Shown: positions 1 through 8,937, counted from the first letter of the stretch. The stretch is 64,000 nucleotides of DNA from Flexithrix dorotheae DSM 6795 (GCF_000379765.1 NZ_KB903509.1:273136-337135), one strand, 5' to 3'. The notes: generated by a model not told the origin, from the sequence alone. Made by a program: numbers and translations.

Positions 1-310
1 ACAAAAAAAAGGTACTGATTCCCAGATAGACCCATAGCAATAAATCGTAATTTAAGAAAGAAGTTTCATCACTGGGAGCAATAGTTATGGCATTAACAGG
101 AATCACTTCCATGGGAATTATCCGGACTGCATCATTACTGCTAAAGAATAATTTTGGTAGTTTTAGCAATGGAATAACAAGTGCCAGTAATGTGGAGCCT
201 AAAAGGTAGAACCTCATTTTTGAGAACTGCAATTCTTTCCTTAAAAAAAACCAGTAACCGGTGATTAAGGCACCATGAATAATTGAAAGCTCTATTAAAA
301 AATTGCTCAT
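1..310 (-). CDS. M56 family (BlaR1-like) membrane metallopeptidase, N-terminal part only
   Basis: Reading the minus strand from an ATG at 310 gives about 103 codons with no stop, running off the left edge. The N-terminus (MSNFLIELSIIHGALITGYW) is followed by a charged loop, then a second hydrophobic segment (FYLLGSTLLALVIPLLKL). That is the usual start of Bacteroidota M56 proteins, in which several membrane helices surround a cytoplasmic zinc protease. The start overlaps the stop of blaI as ATGA, so the two genes are translationally coupled. In BlaR1/MecR1 systems the protease cleaves or inactivates the BlaI repressor when the sensor is triggered. The catalytic HExxH lies outside the window, so the family call rests on the N-terminus and the blaI neighbour. 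Many Bacteroidota homologues respond to signals other than beta-lactams. Confidence 0.75.
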   Translation of the reverse strand, partial: MSNFLIELSIIHGALITGYWFFLRKELQFSKMRFYLLGSTLLALVIPLLKLPKLFFSSNDAVRIIPMEVIPVNAITIAPSDETSFLNYDLLLWVYLGISTFFL

Positions 311-669
311 GACTTCTTTTCTTTTAGTTCTTTAAGGAGTTGTTCCAGTTCACTAAGACTCAGATTATCTTCTTTGGTAAAAAATGATATCATTTGTTTA
401 TAAGAACCTTTAAAGTATCTTTCCACAAATCCTTTCATAAATGAATTGGTATAAGCATCTTTCGTAACTAAAGGATGGTATTTGTGAAACTTTCCCTGCG
501 GCTCATGTCCAACAAAGCCTTTTTGTTGCAATATCCGAACAATGGTTGAAACCGTGTTGTATGCTGGTTTGGGTTCTGGTAATTGTTTAATTATGTCTTT
601 AACAAATGCAGATCCCAACTCCCATAGGATATGCATAATCTCTTCTTCAGCTTTTGTTAATGCTTTCAT
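307..669 (-). CDS. BlaI/MecI family transcriptional repressor
   Basis: A 120-residue protein of normal length for the BlaI/MecI/CopY family. Residues 1-75 form the winged helix: the MKALTKAEEEIMHILW start is typical and AYNTVSTIVRILQQKGFV is the recognition helix. The C-terminal part (about 80-115) is the helical dimerisation region. Such repressors bind palindromes as dimers and are removed by proteolysis from a partner M56 protein, here encoded next and overlapping by ATGA. Three inverted repeats with TAGTT/AACTA half-sites lie just upstream (716-806) around a good Bacteroidota promoter, so the pair probably represses itself. No beta-lactamase gene is visible, so the regulated function is unknown. 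Confidence 0.9.
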   Translation of the reverse strand: MKALTKAEEEIMHILWELGSAFVKDIIKQLPEPKPAYNTVSTIVRILQQKGFVGHEPQGKFHKYHPLVTKDAYTNSFMKGFVERYFKGSYKQMISFFTKEDNLSLSELEQLLKELKEKKS

Positions 670-715
670 GAATTTGATTTTTTTCGATTCAGATTAAATC
701 TCTAATCTAAATCAA

Positions 716-806
716 ACTATTAAAATAGTTCGAACTAAATTTATAGTTCAAAAATAGATGTGATATAATTACCATCCAAATAAATTAAACTAAATTTTTA
801 GTTTAA
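716..806 (-). promoter_or_regulatory. blaI promoter with three operator-like palindromes
   Basis: On the minus strand a TTTG (781-778), a 20-base gap and TATTTTTG (757-750) match the Bacteroidota promoter pattern. Three inverted repeats surround it: 716-721/725-730 near the likely start of transcription, 733-738/745-750 overlapping the -7 element, and a perfect 10-base-arm palindrome 785-794/797-806 upstream of the -33 element. All share AACTA/TAGTT half-sites, as expected for a BlaI-type dimer. The geometry suggests autorepression. Binding is inferred. Confidence 0.6.
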
Positions 807-980
807 AAATAATTTCACGGAGGATTCCATTCTTAAAACACTGTATTCCAGCACTTTAAAATAACAAAAACAGAAATTTAATTTCTGATACTGTCTCACT
901 TTAAAAAAGAAAAACTTAAGGTATTCCAGTCATCTATCCTTACCACCCACTCCCACCAATTAAATTCTTACTTCCAAAAT

Positions 981-1415
981 CTACTGCTTTTCATCTCCAC
1001 TAATCATCCAGTTAATCCCAAATTTATCGGTGAGCATTCCGAAATAGGAACCCCAAAAGGTTTTGTTCATGGGCATTTTTACTTTTCCCTCTTCAGATAA
1101 AGCTGTAAATAGTCGGTCCGCTTCTTTAATTTGGTCAGTGTTGATAGAAATCGAAAAATTTGTACCCTCTTTAAAATTAGACGCCCAATCTCCACCGGTA
1201 TCACTTCCCATTAAAGTAGTTTCCTTACTGATGGGCAAAGAAATGTGCATAATTTTGTTTTTTTGTTCAGCTGTCATGGGTGGTATGCCTTCCTGAGGAG
1301 GCATTTCTCCGTATCTTCCCACATATGGAAATTCTCCTCCAAATACAGATTTATAAAAATTAAATGCCTCTTCGCAGTTTCCGTTAAATGTCAAATATGG
1401 ATTTATAGTAGTCAT
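981..1415 (-). CDS. VOC superfamily (PhnB-like) protein
   Basis: A 144-residue single-domain protein of the vicinal oxygen chelate fold, PhnB/YjdN type. It opens with the family signature INPYLTFNGNCEEAFNFYKS, has the MHISLPI strand mid-protein and ends with FGINWMIS. Family members are small cytosolic dimers. Some bind metal and act as dioxygenases, glyoxalases or antibiotic-binding proteins, but the PhnB subgroup has no settled reaction. It has its own leader (a CAAAATTA box at 1489-1496, reverse of TAATTTTG, could be the -7 element) and no operon partner. A specific substrate cannot be given. Confidence 0.85.
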   Translation of the reverse strand: MTTINPYLTFNGNCEEAFNFYKSVFGGEFPYVGRYGEMPPQEGIPPMTAEQKNKIMHISLPISKETTLMGSDTGGDWASNFKEGTNFSISINTDQIKEADRLFTALSEEGKVKMPMNKTFWGSYFGMLTDKFGINWMISGDEKQ

Positions 1416-1723
1416 TTTAGCTGTTTTTAGATTGTTATAAAAAGGTATAAAAAAATGAATATCAAACCTTCCCTCATTATTTAAAGTGCAAAATTATGCT
1501 GAATTTTAAAACAATCTTTCCAATTATTTCAACTGTGATAGTCACTGAAAATCAGTCATTTTTCAGTGTCCTAAAAATCTACAAACCAAAATATTTCCTC
1601 AATCAATTAATAATAAGGATTCATCTAAAATTCATTCCTTATCTTCCACAAAAAAAGGGATTCAGGAAAACCCCGAATCCCTTTCATACAGGATACTAAA
1701 CTTAAAACTTGATGAAGTTTGCT
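1416..1723. other. Intergenic region, 308 bp
   Basis: Between two minus-strand genes. It holds the terminator of the DUF4136 gene (1650-1684) and the leader of the VOC gene. A 67-codon open frame on the plus strand (1496-1699) runs through the terminator and has no protein-like features. Nothing else was seen. Confidence 0.6.
1650..1684 (-). terminator. Rho-independent terminator of the DUF4136 lipoprotein gene
   Basis: Arms gggattc (1657-1663) and gaatccc (1675-1681) form a hairpin; on the minus strand it is followed by a run of seven T (1656-1650). It lies 40 bases after the stop at 1724. Confidence 0.75.
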
Positions 1724-2296
1724 TTATCTTAAAGAAGATGTGGCGTTCATTTTCCCGGCCCGGTGTGGGTACTTCAGGAATAAGGTCATCACCGCATCTT
1801 TTATTTTTCTATCTCTGGCCTCTACTTCGGTAGTAGTGGGCATCTCAATACTACCCTGCCAGACAAGTTCTTTCTTCTGAGCATCTACCAAATCCACCAC
1901 TATGGTCGATTCTTCGTACTCATTAATGTTTATATTATATCCACCACCCCAGTAATACCGATAAGGATACATATTGTTGGTTGTGGCATTTTGTCTGGTT
2001 TTCACCATTATTCTCACATTTACCAATAGATCTGGCTTCTCCGTCATGGTATATCCTCTGGATTCCATTTGCTGAACAAGAGCTTCTTTTACCCGCCTTT
2101 CATCAAGCTGATCATAACCAAGCTCCTTTTCATCTTCTTTATCAAATTCCCAGAAATTGTAAGTGGTATATTGGCTAAAATCTGCTTTCACATCGTAATC
2201 TGTGGCTACCTGATTGGAGGTAGAACAAGCTCCGGCAAATAATGCCAAAGCGCCCAATAAAATGAATTTTATAGATTTTTGCTGATTGATTATCAT
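1724..2296 (-). CDS. DUF4136 domain lipoprotein
   Basis: A 190-residue predicted lipoprotein. Residues 9-24 are hydrophobic and end in the lipobox FAGACS, so the mature protein should start at Cys and be anchored in the outer membrane or periplasmic face. The DUF4136 domain follows: the early DYDVKADFSQYTTYNFW motif, LDERRVKEALVQQMESRGY, a tyrosine/glycine-rich loop (YRYYWGGG) and a late VDLVDAQKKELVWQGS strand. The family is common in Bacteroidota and Proteobacteria and has no known biochemical role. A second member is encoded at 31431-32021. The upstream region contains an unusual repeat arrangement (2390-2569). Confidence 0.85.
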   Translation of the reverse strand: MIINQQKSIKFILLGALALFAGACSTSNQVATDYDVKADFSQYTTYNFWEFDKEDEKELGYDQLDERRVKEALVQQMESRGYTMTEKPDLLVNVRIMVKTRQNATTNNMYPYRYYWGGGYNININEYEESTIVVDLVDAQKKELVWQGSIEMPTTTEVEARDRKIKDAVMTLFLKYPHRAGKMNATSSLR

Positions 2297-2692
2297 AATA
2301 AAAAAATTTAGTTAAACATCTGATTTTCATTTTATACCGATTAATCTTAATCCTAAAAATCGATTTAAAACAGGTATTCAATTGTTATGTATTTTTTTAT
2401 TATAGGCTACAAAAATTTTAGTCGTATAAACAAAAATGATGGGTTTTTAAGGTATAAAAAGTATGAGATAATATTCTAAACAAAAAATCACAAAATAAAC
2501 CCATCATTTTAAACATAGTAGCTAAAATTGAAGTTCACCCCCAAAATGAATTTATTTTTTTATTATAGGATTTAAGGAAATGAGTGAAATAGTTTACTAA
2601 ACCCATCGAAGTCAGGAGACATCTAAAAATACTTTCAGCTAAATTTACAGGTCCAATTTACGGACCTGAATCTACTTTTTTGGTAGAAACAC
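2297..2692. other. Intergenic region, 396 bp, with inverted and direct repeats
   Basis: No gene. It contains a 17-bp direct repeat, a perfect 14-bp inverted repeat between the two copies, and a small hairpin (caggtcc 2648-2654 / ggacctg 2662-2668) just beyond the stop of the ceramidase-like gene that may act in its termination, although no T-run follows. Confidence 0.6.
2390..2569. repeat. 17-bp direct repeats flanking a 14-bp inverted repeat
   Basis: The 17-base sequence tatttttttattatagg occurs at 2390-2406 and 2553-2569. Between them, aaaatgatgggttt (2433-2446) and its exact complement (2497-2510) form an inverted repeat with a 50-base loop. Possible explanations are a decayed small mobile element, a bidirectional hairpin, or a regulatory RNA. 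Confidence 0.65.
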
Positions 2693-4048
2693 CTACAACT
2701 TCGAAATAATTTTCTCCACCACATTGGCAAAGTATTCCCCCATATACGGACCTACCCAGTTCATCGCTCTTACTTCTTCCTTGGCTACTGTTTCATAGTG
2801 GCAGTCATCGGTGATATAGCCAATGTATTCCCCATTAAAACTGGTGGTGATCAGGTTTTTGCCTTTTAATGCAGCCAGACTATCCAATTGTGCGTTTTGC
2901 AAAAGTTCTCCCGAAAAATCACAGGGCATTCCCATAATTAAATGGTCTCCTATCTGGCAAATGGAAATATCTCCGGTAAGTTCTCCCATAATCCCACTAA
3001 ATGCCCAGTCCCTGATTTTATAATCCTGTTCAATTCTAAGTTGGGATGGGGGTAGAATCAGGTCAATTCTTTTACCGGAAAGCAAGGCATTTTTGGAAAA
3101 ACTTGCCTTATTTATGTCTTTCATGATGATGTGGTGAAGGGTTTTGGCTGATTTGGCAATTCTATCGTAATCCACTCCGGAAAAACCATGGAGCCTGTGA
3201 CTACCAACATTGCCCGCTGAAAATAAAGCAAAATCTAACTCTCTTGTTTTTTCCAGGCTGTCTACTAATGCACCGGGATAATCTCTGCTCAAATCCCAAA
3301 TTTTCTGATTGAGAACTGTGGCATGAGCCGCAAAGGTGGTAAAAAGTGCAGTGGCCCCACCTTCCTTCCTAATGGCCACATTCCTGATCCAGGGATCAAC
3401 TTTACCATTTTCTCCATCCAGTCTGTTGGCTACATATTTTTTACCATCTACTTTAAAAAAAGCAGTTTCTGCTCTTTCTAAATTCGATTCTGCTAACTTA
3501 ATAGAAGCGATCACCTTTGAAACCATATGGTCCACCACCTGATCCTCAAATCCACCTAAAATCAGTTGTCCGCCAAGAGAATTTTCCCAGCAGCCAAAGC
3601 CATTGTGCGTATGCGTAGCAGAAAACAAAATCATTTCCGGTGTATATCCGAATCCATCCAACTCCCTGATTAACTTTTCTTTTACAACCGGGGGAAACAT
3701 AATTAAATCCACAGAAACAATGGCCAGCTTTGTATGTGTATTTTGAAAAACGATGGCTCTGGAATAAAGAGAATCATGCACATTGGTATGTGGACCCCTT
3801 GGCCCATAACCCGCCAGTTTTACCGGGAAATTAGGGGTGATATTCACCTTGCCCCAGCCTGCTTTTAGGATGGTATCATTAATCGGAGTGGGGAAATTCA
3901 CCGTATCCAGGACTTCCATCATTTCCTGATATTCCTCCTTTTCAGCCAGTGGGGTTCGGTCAATTTTACCAACCAGGCATAGAGCCAGAAAAATAATTAT
4001 CCCAATAATGATAAAGAATATTTTAAAAATCTTCCCGATGAACTTCAT
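2693..4048 (-). CDS. Neutral/alkaline ceramidase-like (N-terminal domain) membrane-anchored protein
   Basis: 451 residues. A single membrane anchor (about 8-27) is followed by a periplasmic or surface domain resembling the catalytic N-terminal domain of neutral/alkaline non-lysosomal ceramidases. Visible signatures are GWGKVNITP (64-72), LAGYGPRG (78-85), VSVDLIMFP, the zinc-binding-like FSATHTHNGFG (His146, His148) and AAHATVLN (His242). Full ceramidases are about 650 residues and carry a C-terminal immunoglobulin-like domain that is missing here. Family members cleave the amide bond of ceramide; many short Bacteroidota homologues have no tested substrate. It ends 90 bases downstream of the membrane regulator gene, on the same strand, so the two may be cotranscribed. 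Confidence 0.8.
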   Translation of the reverse strand: MKFIGKIFKIFFIIIGIIIFLALCLVGKIDRTPLAEKEEYQEMMEVLDTVNFPTPINDTILKAGWGKVNITPNFPVKLAGYGPRGPHTNVHDSLYSRAIVFQNTHTKLAIVSVDLIMFPPVVKEKLIRELDGFGYTPEMILFSATHTHNGFGCWENSLGGQLILGGFEDQVVDHMVSKVIASIKLAESNLERAETAFFKVDGKKYVANRLDGENGKVDPWIRNVAIRKEGGATALFTTFAAHATVLNQKIWDLSRDYPGALVDSLEKTRELDFALFSAGNVGSHRLHGFSGVDYDRIAKSAKTLHHIIMKDINKASFSKNALLSGKRIDLILPPSQLRIEQDYKIRDWAFSGIMGELTGDISICQIGDHLIMGMPCDFSGELLQNAQLDSLAALKGKNLITTSFNGEYIGYITDDCHYETVAKEEVRAMNWVGPYMGEYFANVVEKIISKL

Positions 4049-4138
4049 TCAGTCTGTATTGTTTTTGAAGTGGGCAAAGATAAAAGATTAAACCATATTT
4101 CAGCAGATGAATTCTACAGGAAAAGGATTTGCTGGAAA

Positions 4139-5371
4139 TTACCAAATAGAATTTTGTGCAGGCAATTCATTCATATAAACCACTTGTGAATTAAGTTCTG
4201 TTCTGTCCACTCCGGTTACTTTAAAAAGCATTTCAAAATTCTCCGGCAAATAACCGAATTTTTCCCGAAGTAAAGTTTCATTCTGTTTAAGTAATTCCAG
4301 ATCCGTAAAATTTTTGACAGCCTGCAATACCCCTGTGTCCTGAAATCCAGAAAACAGTATAATGGCATTATCATCTGGTCCTTTAAATTTAGCCACCAGT
4401 CCATAATCCGTATGAAAATCTACAGGATTGCCATCCTGCACATAGGAAATTTGATTACCCAGACTATCCAACCGCACCATTTGATTATTTTCTATGAAGT
4501 TCAACTGAGAACTTTTAAAATACTGTTCGAAAATCCCAAGGGTTTTAAGTAGCCCTACAAATACAATCTGTTGTCCATATAAGTCTTCCGAATTAAAGCG
4601 GGACATTACCCTCAAATTAAAATCCTTTTGATGGGTGAAAAATAAGGGGGAAATGTCTTTCATACAAAAAGCACTGCTTTTGATAAGCAAACTATAGGGC
4701 AATCGGGAAACGCTTCTTGTATAATCGGCCATGGTATCCAGAAAAGCATCCAATTCCAGGTCAGAATTTATGGACATATCTCTTATGGTTCTATTTCGGT
4801 TGGTCAGTTCATCCTGCTCGGCATAAACAAACAAATCCCCAAGCACTACCATTGTATTGTTCAGAGGATTAAGAAATGGTTCCCAAACACTATTCGAAGG
4901 AATAGCCATTTCCCCTAATGAATTTTTTGAGTTCTGACTACCCGAAAAATTGACCAGTATAATTGAAAATAGCACCACAATGATGATGATAAAAAGGAAG
5001 GAAAGTTTTTTCCAGGGAATTTGTTTGGCTACCTGAGTTTTTTCTTTGGCAGGAAGTACCTTCCATTCTACTCTGTAATTTCCTTTTGGAATAACAAGCT
5101 TTACCCGATCGTCCCTACCTTCAGTATCGTAATATTCCTTTAATTTCTTTCTCAGGTTGTAAATACTTACCCGCACAATCGTACTTTCTGCAGGATTAAA
5201 CTCCGGACCTTTATCAAAAATTTCAATGGCAATTGTGGTCTCCTTGGGCACCTCATCCCTTAAAGAACAATCCACCAGATAAGCCAACAGATTTTGATAG
5301 TTTTTAGATAGTTTGAATGTTTCGCTTTGAATTACTCTTTCCGCAATTTCCCGATATTGTGCTTCTGTCAT
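4139..5371 (-). CDS. CadC-like membrane-bound winged-helix regulator
   Basis: 410 residues from the ATG at 5371; an in-frame ATG 21 bases upstream is possible. Residues 1-105 are cytosolic and resemble winged-helix domains of OmpR/CadC type or those linked to adenylate-cyclase-like proteins: TIAIEIFDKGPEFNPAEST, then VRVSIYNLRKKLKEYY as a candidate recognition helix. A single transmembrane helix spans about 123-142. The last 265 residues are extracytoplasmic and match no domain I can name; IVFVGLLKT and AIILFSGFQDTG look like core strands of an alpha/beta fold. The layout fits a one-component sensor reading an envelope signal and binding DNA directly. It is divergent from the PSD1/DUF1501 genes, its most likely targets together with the ceramidase-like gene. 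This regulatory link is inferred. Confidence 0.7.
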   Translation of the reverse strand: MTEAQYREIAERVIQSETFKLSKNYQNLLAYLVDCSLRDEVPKETTIAIEIFDKGPEFNPAESTIVRVSIYNLRKKLKEYYDTEGRDDRVKLVIPKGNYRVEWKVLPAKEKTQVAKQIPWKKLSFLFIIIIVVLFSIILVNFSGSQNSKNSLGEMAIPSNSVWEPFLNPLNNTMVVLGDLFVYAEQDELTNRNRTIRDMSINSDLELDAFLDTMADYTRSVSRLPYSLLIKSSAFCMKDISPLFFTHQKDFNLRVMSRFNSEDLYGQQIVFVGLLKTLGIFEQYFKSSQLNFIENNQMVRLDSLGNQISYVQDGNPVDFHTDYGLVAKFKGPDDNAIILFSGFQDTGVLQAVKNFTDLELLKQNETLLREKFGYLPENFEMLFKVTGVDRTELNSQVVYMNELPAQNSIW

Positions 5372-5760
5372 GATAAGGGCTAAGAAAGTCAATTTTCCTT
5401 ATTTTCAGCAAATTAAGGCATACATTAACAGTTAAAAAACAGTTTTTAACTTTTTCCACGCTTTCCATTTCCTTAAATTTGGTAAAACACTTTTAGGAAT
5501 TTAAGCACCGGTGCTCCACACCGGGTACTCCATACTGGGTACTCCATACTGGGTACTCCGTACTGGGTACTATTATTTCCGAGAAACAGCAATCTCTCTA
5601 TCAGTCTTTTATGGCAAAATAATATACGGTTAATTTTGAATTACTACTTAATTTAAATAATCCCAAAGCAACTCAAGGCGACAAGTCCCGAAGGCTATCA
5701 TAAATGTTAAAATTGAAAATGAAAATTAATTACACTCCTTTCCATAAAGAATTACTTCAT
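5372..5760. other. Divergent intergenic region, 389 bp, with 14-bp tandem repeats
   Basis: It separates the membrane regulator from the PSD1 gene. A TAAATTTG box at 5474-5481 could be the -7 element for the plus-strand genes, although no good -33 element was seen. The tandem repeat at 5509-5571 lies between this box and the gene. Confidence 0.6.
5509..5571. repeat. 14-bp tandem repeat, about four copies
   Basis: The unit gggtactccatact is exact at 5523-5536 and 5537-5550, has one change at 5551-5564, and is partial from 5565. A diverged unit precedes it at 5509-5522. Each unit contains the self-complementary GTAC core, so adjacent units can pair. It may be a multi-site operator for the neighbouring regulator or simply a small satellite. 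Confidence 0.8.
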
Positions 5761-8700
5761 ATGTATCCATTTTTCCGGATAACATTTCTGCTTTTTTTAA
5801 TTTCCAGCTGTGGTGTGGACAAACCTCAGGAAGTAGTGGAAGCAGAAAAAAATATCCCGGAAATTATTGATTTCAACTTTCACGTAAAACCTATTCTTTC
5901 CGACCGCTGTTTTGCCTGCCATGGTCCAGATAAAAATACCCAAAAAGCTGATTTGAGACTGGATAATGCAGCAGGAGCCTATGCAGCTTTAGCAGAAGCA
6001 CCAGACCTTCGTGCCATCGTTCCGGGGAAACCAGGGAAAAGTGAGGTCTATCACAGGATTATTTCCAATGATCCGGAGAAAGTTATGCCTCCCAAAGAAT
6101 CTAACCTAACGCTCACCCCTGAGGAAATCGCCATCCTTACAAGATGGATAGAACAGGGAGCTGAGTACAAGCCTCACTGGGCATTTATAAAACCAGAAAA
6201 ACCAGCCCTTCCTGAACTTAAAGAGGTTAATCCAAACTGGAGAAATAGTGAAATTGATCAGTTTGTACTGGCAAAATTGCAAGAGAAAAATCTTTCTCCA
6301 AGTAAAGAAGCGGAGAAAAGCAGGCTTATCCGAAGAGTAACATTTGATTTAACAGGCCTGCCTCCCACAATTGAAGAAATTGATAATTTCCTATCAGACG
6401 AATCTCCGGATGCCTACGAAAAGCTGGTCAACCGGCTATTAAGCTCTCCACATTATGGAGAGCGGATGGCCATGGAATGGATGGATATATCCAGGTATGC
6501 CGATTCACATGGTTATTCGCAAGACGGATACCGCATGATGTGGCCCTGGCGGGATTGGGTAATTAATGCCTACAATCAGAATATGCCCTATTACAAATTT
6601 ATTAGCTGGCAGATAGCCGGAGATTTGTTTCCAAATGCTACAAGAGAACAAAAACTGGCAACTGCTTTTCTCAGAAACCAAAAGTTGAATTCAGAAGGGG
6701 GAATCATACCAGAGGAGTTTATGGTGGAATATGCTGCTGACAGAACGAATACTGCAGGCACTGCCTTTATGGGTTTAACTATGGAATGTGCCCGTTGCCA
6801 TGACCACAAATACGATCCAATCAGTCAGAAAAACTACTATGAACTTTTCGCCTTTTTCAACAATGTAAATGAAAGAGGACTTGTACAGAAAGATGGCAAC
6901 TCAGGACCAACCGTTTTACTCACTAATGAAGAAATTGAAGCCCAATTGGTTTTTCTGGATCAAAACATAGAAAAAGCTTCCACAGAGTTAGAAAAATTCA
7001 AGAAAAACTTTAGACTTTCCCTCAATGAGGAAAAACTGATCAAAACCAGCCAGGTAAAACTTCCTCAACCTATTGCCTATTATCCTTTTGATATGGTTAA
7101 AAATAAATCAACCCCAAATCTGATTAACCCAAAACAATTAGCTGGAGTTTCTGAAAAAGCTATACTGGAAAAAGGGGTAAAAGGAAATGCAATTTCTTAT
7201 AACCAGTATGAAAATATTGGTTTGGGGAAAATGGCCCATTTTGAAAGGCATACTCCATTTTCCTTTAGTTTCTGGGTAAAACCACTGGAAGCAGGAGAAT
7301 ATTTACCCATTATTTTTAAACTGGCAGGAAAAAATGAAGGCTTTTACGGCTATGAAATGTTATTAAAAAAAAATCAGCCTTCTATCAGATTGGTACATAA
7401 ACTACCAGCCGACCAGATTCAGGTGACAACCAACAAAAAAATACCTGATGACGAATTCACCCAACTTATTTTTACTTATGATGGCTCAGGTAAAGCCAAT
7501 GGAATTAATATTTATATCAATGGAGAAAAGGAAAATTTCACAGTAGAGTTTGACCAGCTTAAAAAATCACTTACTGATAATGGAAAGGAAAAAAACCTTT
7601 CGATAGGAGGAAAATTACAATTTGACCTTACCCGCTCCGGAACTGCCTTCATTGACGAATTGAAAATTTTTAATTTGGAACTTTCTCCTATTGAAGCAGC
7701 TCAAATTAATGCCAAAAAACTAACTGATTTACCTGAAGCTGATTGGGAAAAACATCACCTCATAAGGGAGACAGCAGGATATAAAAACCTTCAGGAAAAG
7801 CTTAGAACTGAAAGGCTGGCAAAATTCAGTTTACAGGATACTTTACCTGAGGTTATGGTAATGGAAGATTTAAAGCAACCTAAAAAATCATATATCCTGG
7901 AAAGAGGTGTTTATGATGCTCCGGGAGAAGAAGTCAGTCCGTCTACTCCAGCTGAAATTCTTCCTTTTGATGAATCACTTCCCAAAAACAGGCTGGGGTT
8001 GGCAAAATGGATTACCAACCCCGATAACCCACTTACAGCACGTGTGATTGTCAACCGAATTTGGATGCAGTTTTTCGGAACAGGAATAGTGGCTTCACCA
8101 GAAGATTTTGGAAGCCAAGGCGCTTTACCTACCCACCCGGAATTATTGGATTGGCTGGCAATAGAATTTATTGCATCGGGCTGGGACATGAAAAGTCTGA
8201 TAAAAAAGATGGTGATGTCGGCTACATACCGTCAGTCCTCCCTTGCCCCAGGAAACTTGCTTAAAGATGATCCAGACAACCTTTGGCTTGCCAGAGGTCC
8301 AAGTTTCCGTTTATCCGCTGAAATGATTAGGGATAATGCTCTTGCTGCCAGCGGATTACTGATAAAAGATATTGGAGGCCCAAGTGTAAAACCATACCAG
8401 CCTAAAGGGCTTTGGTCTGAAAAAAATACTTTTAGTGTCACTTTAAGATATTATGTTCAGGATCACGGTGATAATCTCTATAAAAGGAGTCTGTACACAT
8501 TCTGGCGGAGAACGTCTCCACCTCCATCCATGAATACTTTTGATGCACCCACCAGAAGTTTTTGCATTGTGAAAAGGCAAAGGACAAATACACCCTTACA
8601 ATCTATGGTGTTACTCAATGATCCGCAATTTATTGAAGCATCGAGAAAACTGGCTGAGAGGGCGATTATCGAAGGGGGAAATTCTACGGAAGATAAAATC

Positions 8701-8937
8701 AATCATGCTTTCAGGCTGCTTACTAGCAGGTTTCCAGATGAAAAAGAATTGGAACTCTTGACAGCAATTTATAATGAGGAATATTTGCATTTCAGCGAGA
8801 ACCCTGCAGACATTGATGAATTACTGGCAGTGGGGGAATCTCCATTTAACAAAAACCTGGATAAAGCGGAAATTGGCGCCTTTACTATCGTAGGAAACGC
8901 CATCATGAATTTCGAAGATTCTTTCGTAAAACGCTAA
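5761..8937 (+). CDS. Planctomycete-type cytochrome c / PSD1 domain lipoprotein
   Basis: The frame opens at 5704, but the ATG at 5761 gives a clean lipoprotein signal (MYPFFRITFLLFLISSCG), so 1058 residues are likely. Order of domains: planctomycete cytochrome c domain with a CFACH haem motif near residue 50; the DUF1549/PSCyt2 region (about 160-370) with NSEIDQFVLAKL, a conserved LTGLPPT and a second CARCH motif; a LamG/concanavalin-like domain (about 440-650); and the DUF1553/PSD1 region (about 735-1040) with NPLTARVIVNRIW and LPTHPELLDWLA. Such proteins abound in Planctomycetes and are patchy in Bacteroidota; they are thought to act on surface-exported substrates, but the reaction is unknown. 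They are almost always paired with a DUF1501 protein, as here. Confidence 0.92.
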   Translation: MYPFFRITFLLFLISSCGVDKPQEVVEAEKNIPEIIDFNFHVKPILSDRCFACHGPDKNTQKADLRLDNAAGAYAALAEAPDLRAIVPGKPGKSEVYHRIISNDPEKVMPPKESNLTLTPEEIAILTRWIEQGAEYKPHWAFIKPEKPALPELKEVNPNWRNSEIDQFVLAKLQEKNLSPSKEAEKSRLIRRVTFDLTGLPPTIEEIDNFLSDESPDAYEKLVNRLLSSPHYGERMAMEWMDISRYADSHGYSQDGYRMMWPWRDWVINAYNQNMPYYKFISWQIAGDLFPNATREQKLATAFLRNQKLNSEGGIIPEEFMVEYAADRTNTAGTAFMGLTMECARCHDHKYDPISQKNYYELFAFFNNVNERGLVQKDGNSGPTVLLTNEEIEAQLVFLDQNIEKASTELEKFKKNFRLSLNEEKLIKTSQVKLPQPIAYYPFDMVKNKSTPNLINPKQLAGVSEKAILEKGVKGNAISYNQYENIGLGKMAHFERHTPFSFSFWVKPLEAGEYLPIIFKLAGKNEGFYGYEMLLKKNQPSIRLVHKLPADQIQVTTNKKIPDDEFTQLIFTYDGSGKANGINIYINGEKENFTVEFDQLKKSLTDNGKEKNLSIGGKLQFDLTRSGTAFIDELKIFNLELSPIEAAQINAKKLTDLPEADWEKHHLIRETAGYKNLQEKLRTERLAKFSLQDTLPEVMVMEDLKQPKKSYILERGVYDAPGEEVSPSTPAEILPFDESLPKNRLGLAKWITNPDNPLTARVIVNRIWMQFFGTGIVASPEDFGSQGALPTHPELLDWLAIEFIASGWDMKSLIKKMVMSATYRQSSLAPGNLLKDDPDNLWLARGPSFRLSAEMIRDNALAASGLLIKDIGGPSVKPYQPKGLWSEKNTFSVTLRYYVQDHGDNLYKRSLYTFWRRTSPPPSMNTFDAPTRSFCIVKRQRTNTPLQSMVLLNDPQFIEASRKLAERAIIEGGNSTEDKINHAFRLLTSRFPDEKELELLTAIYNEEYLHFSENPADIDELLAVGESPFNKNLDKAEIGAFTIVGNAIMNFEDSFVKR

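Noticed and set aside
1496..1699. 67-codon open frame downstream of the DUF4136 gene
   Set aside because: It reads through a minus-strand terminator and has no protein-like features.
2648..2668. Hairpin after the ceramidase-like gene as a Rho-independent terminator
   Set aside because: Seven-base arms but no T-run on the minus strand; kept only as a remark on the intergenic region.
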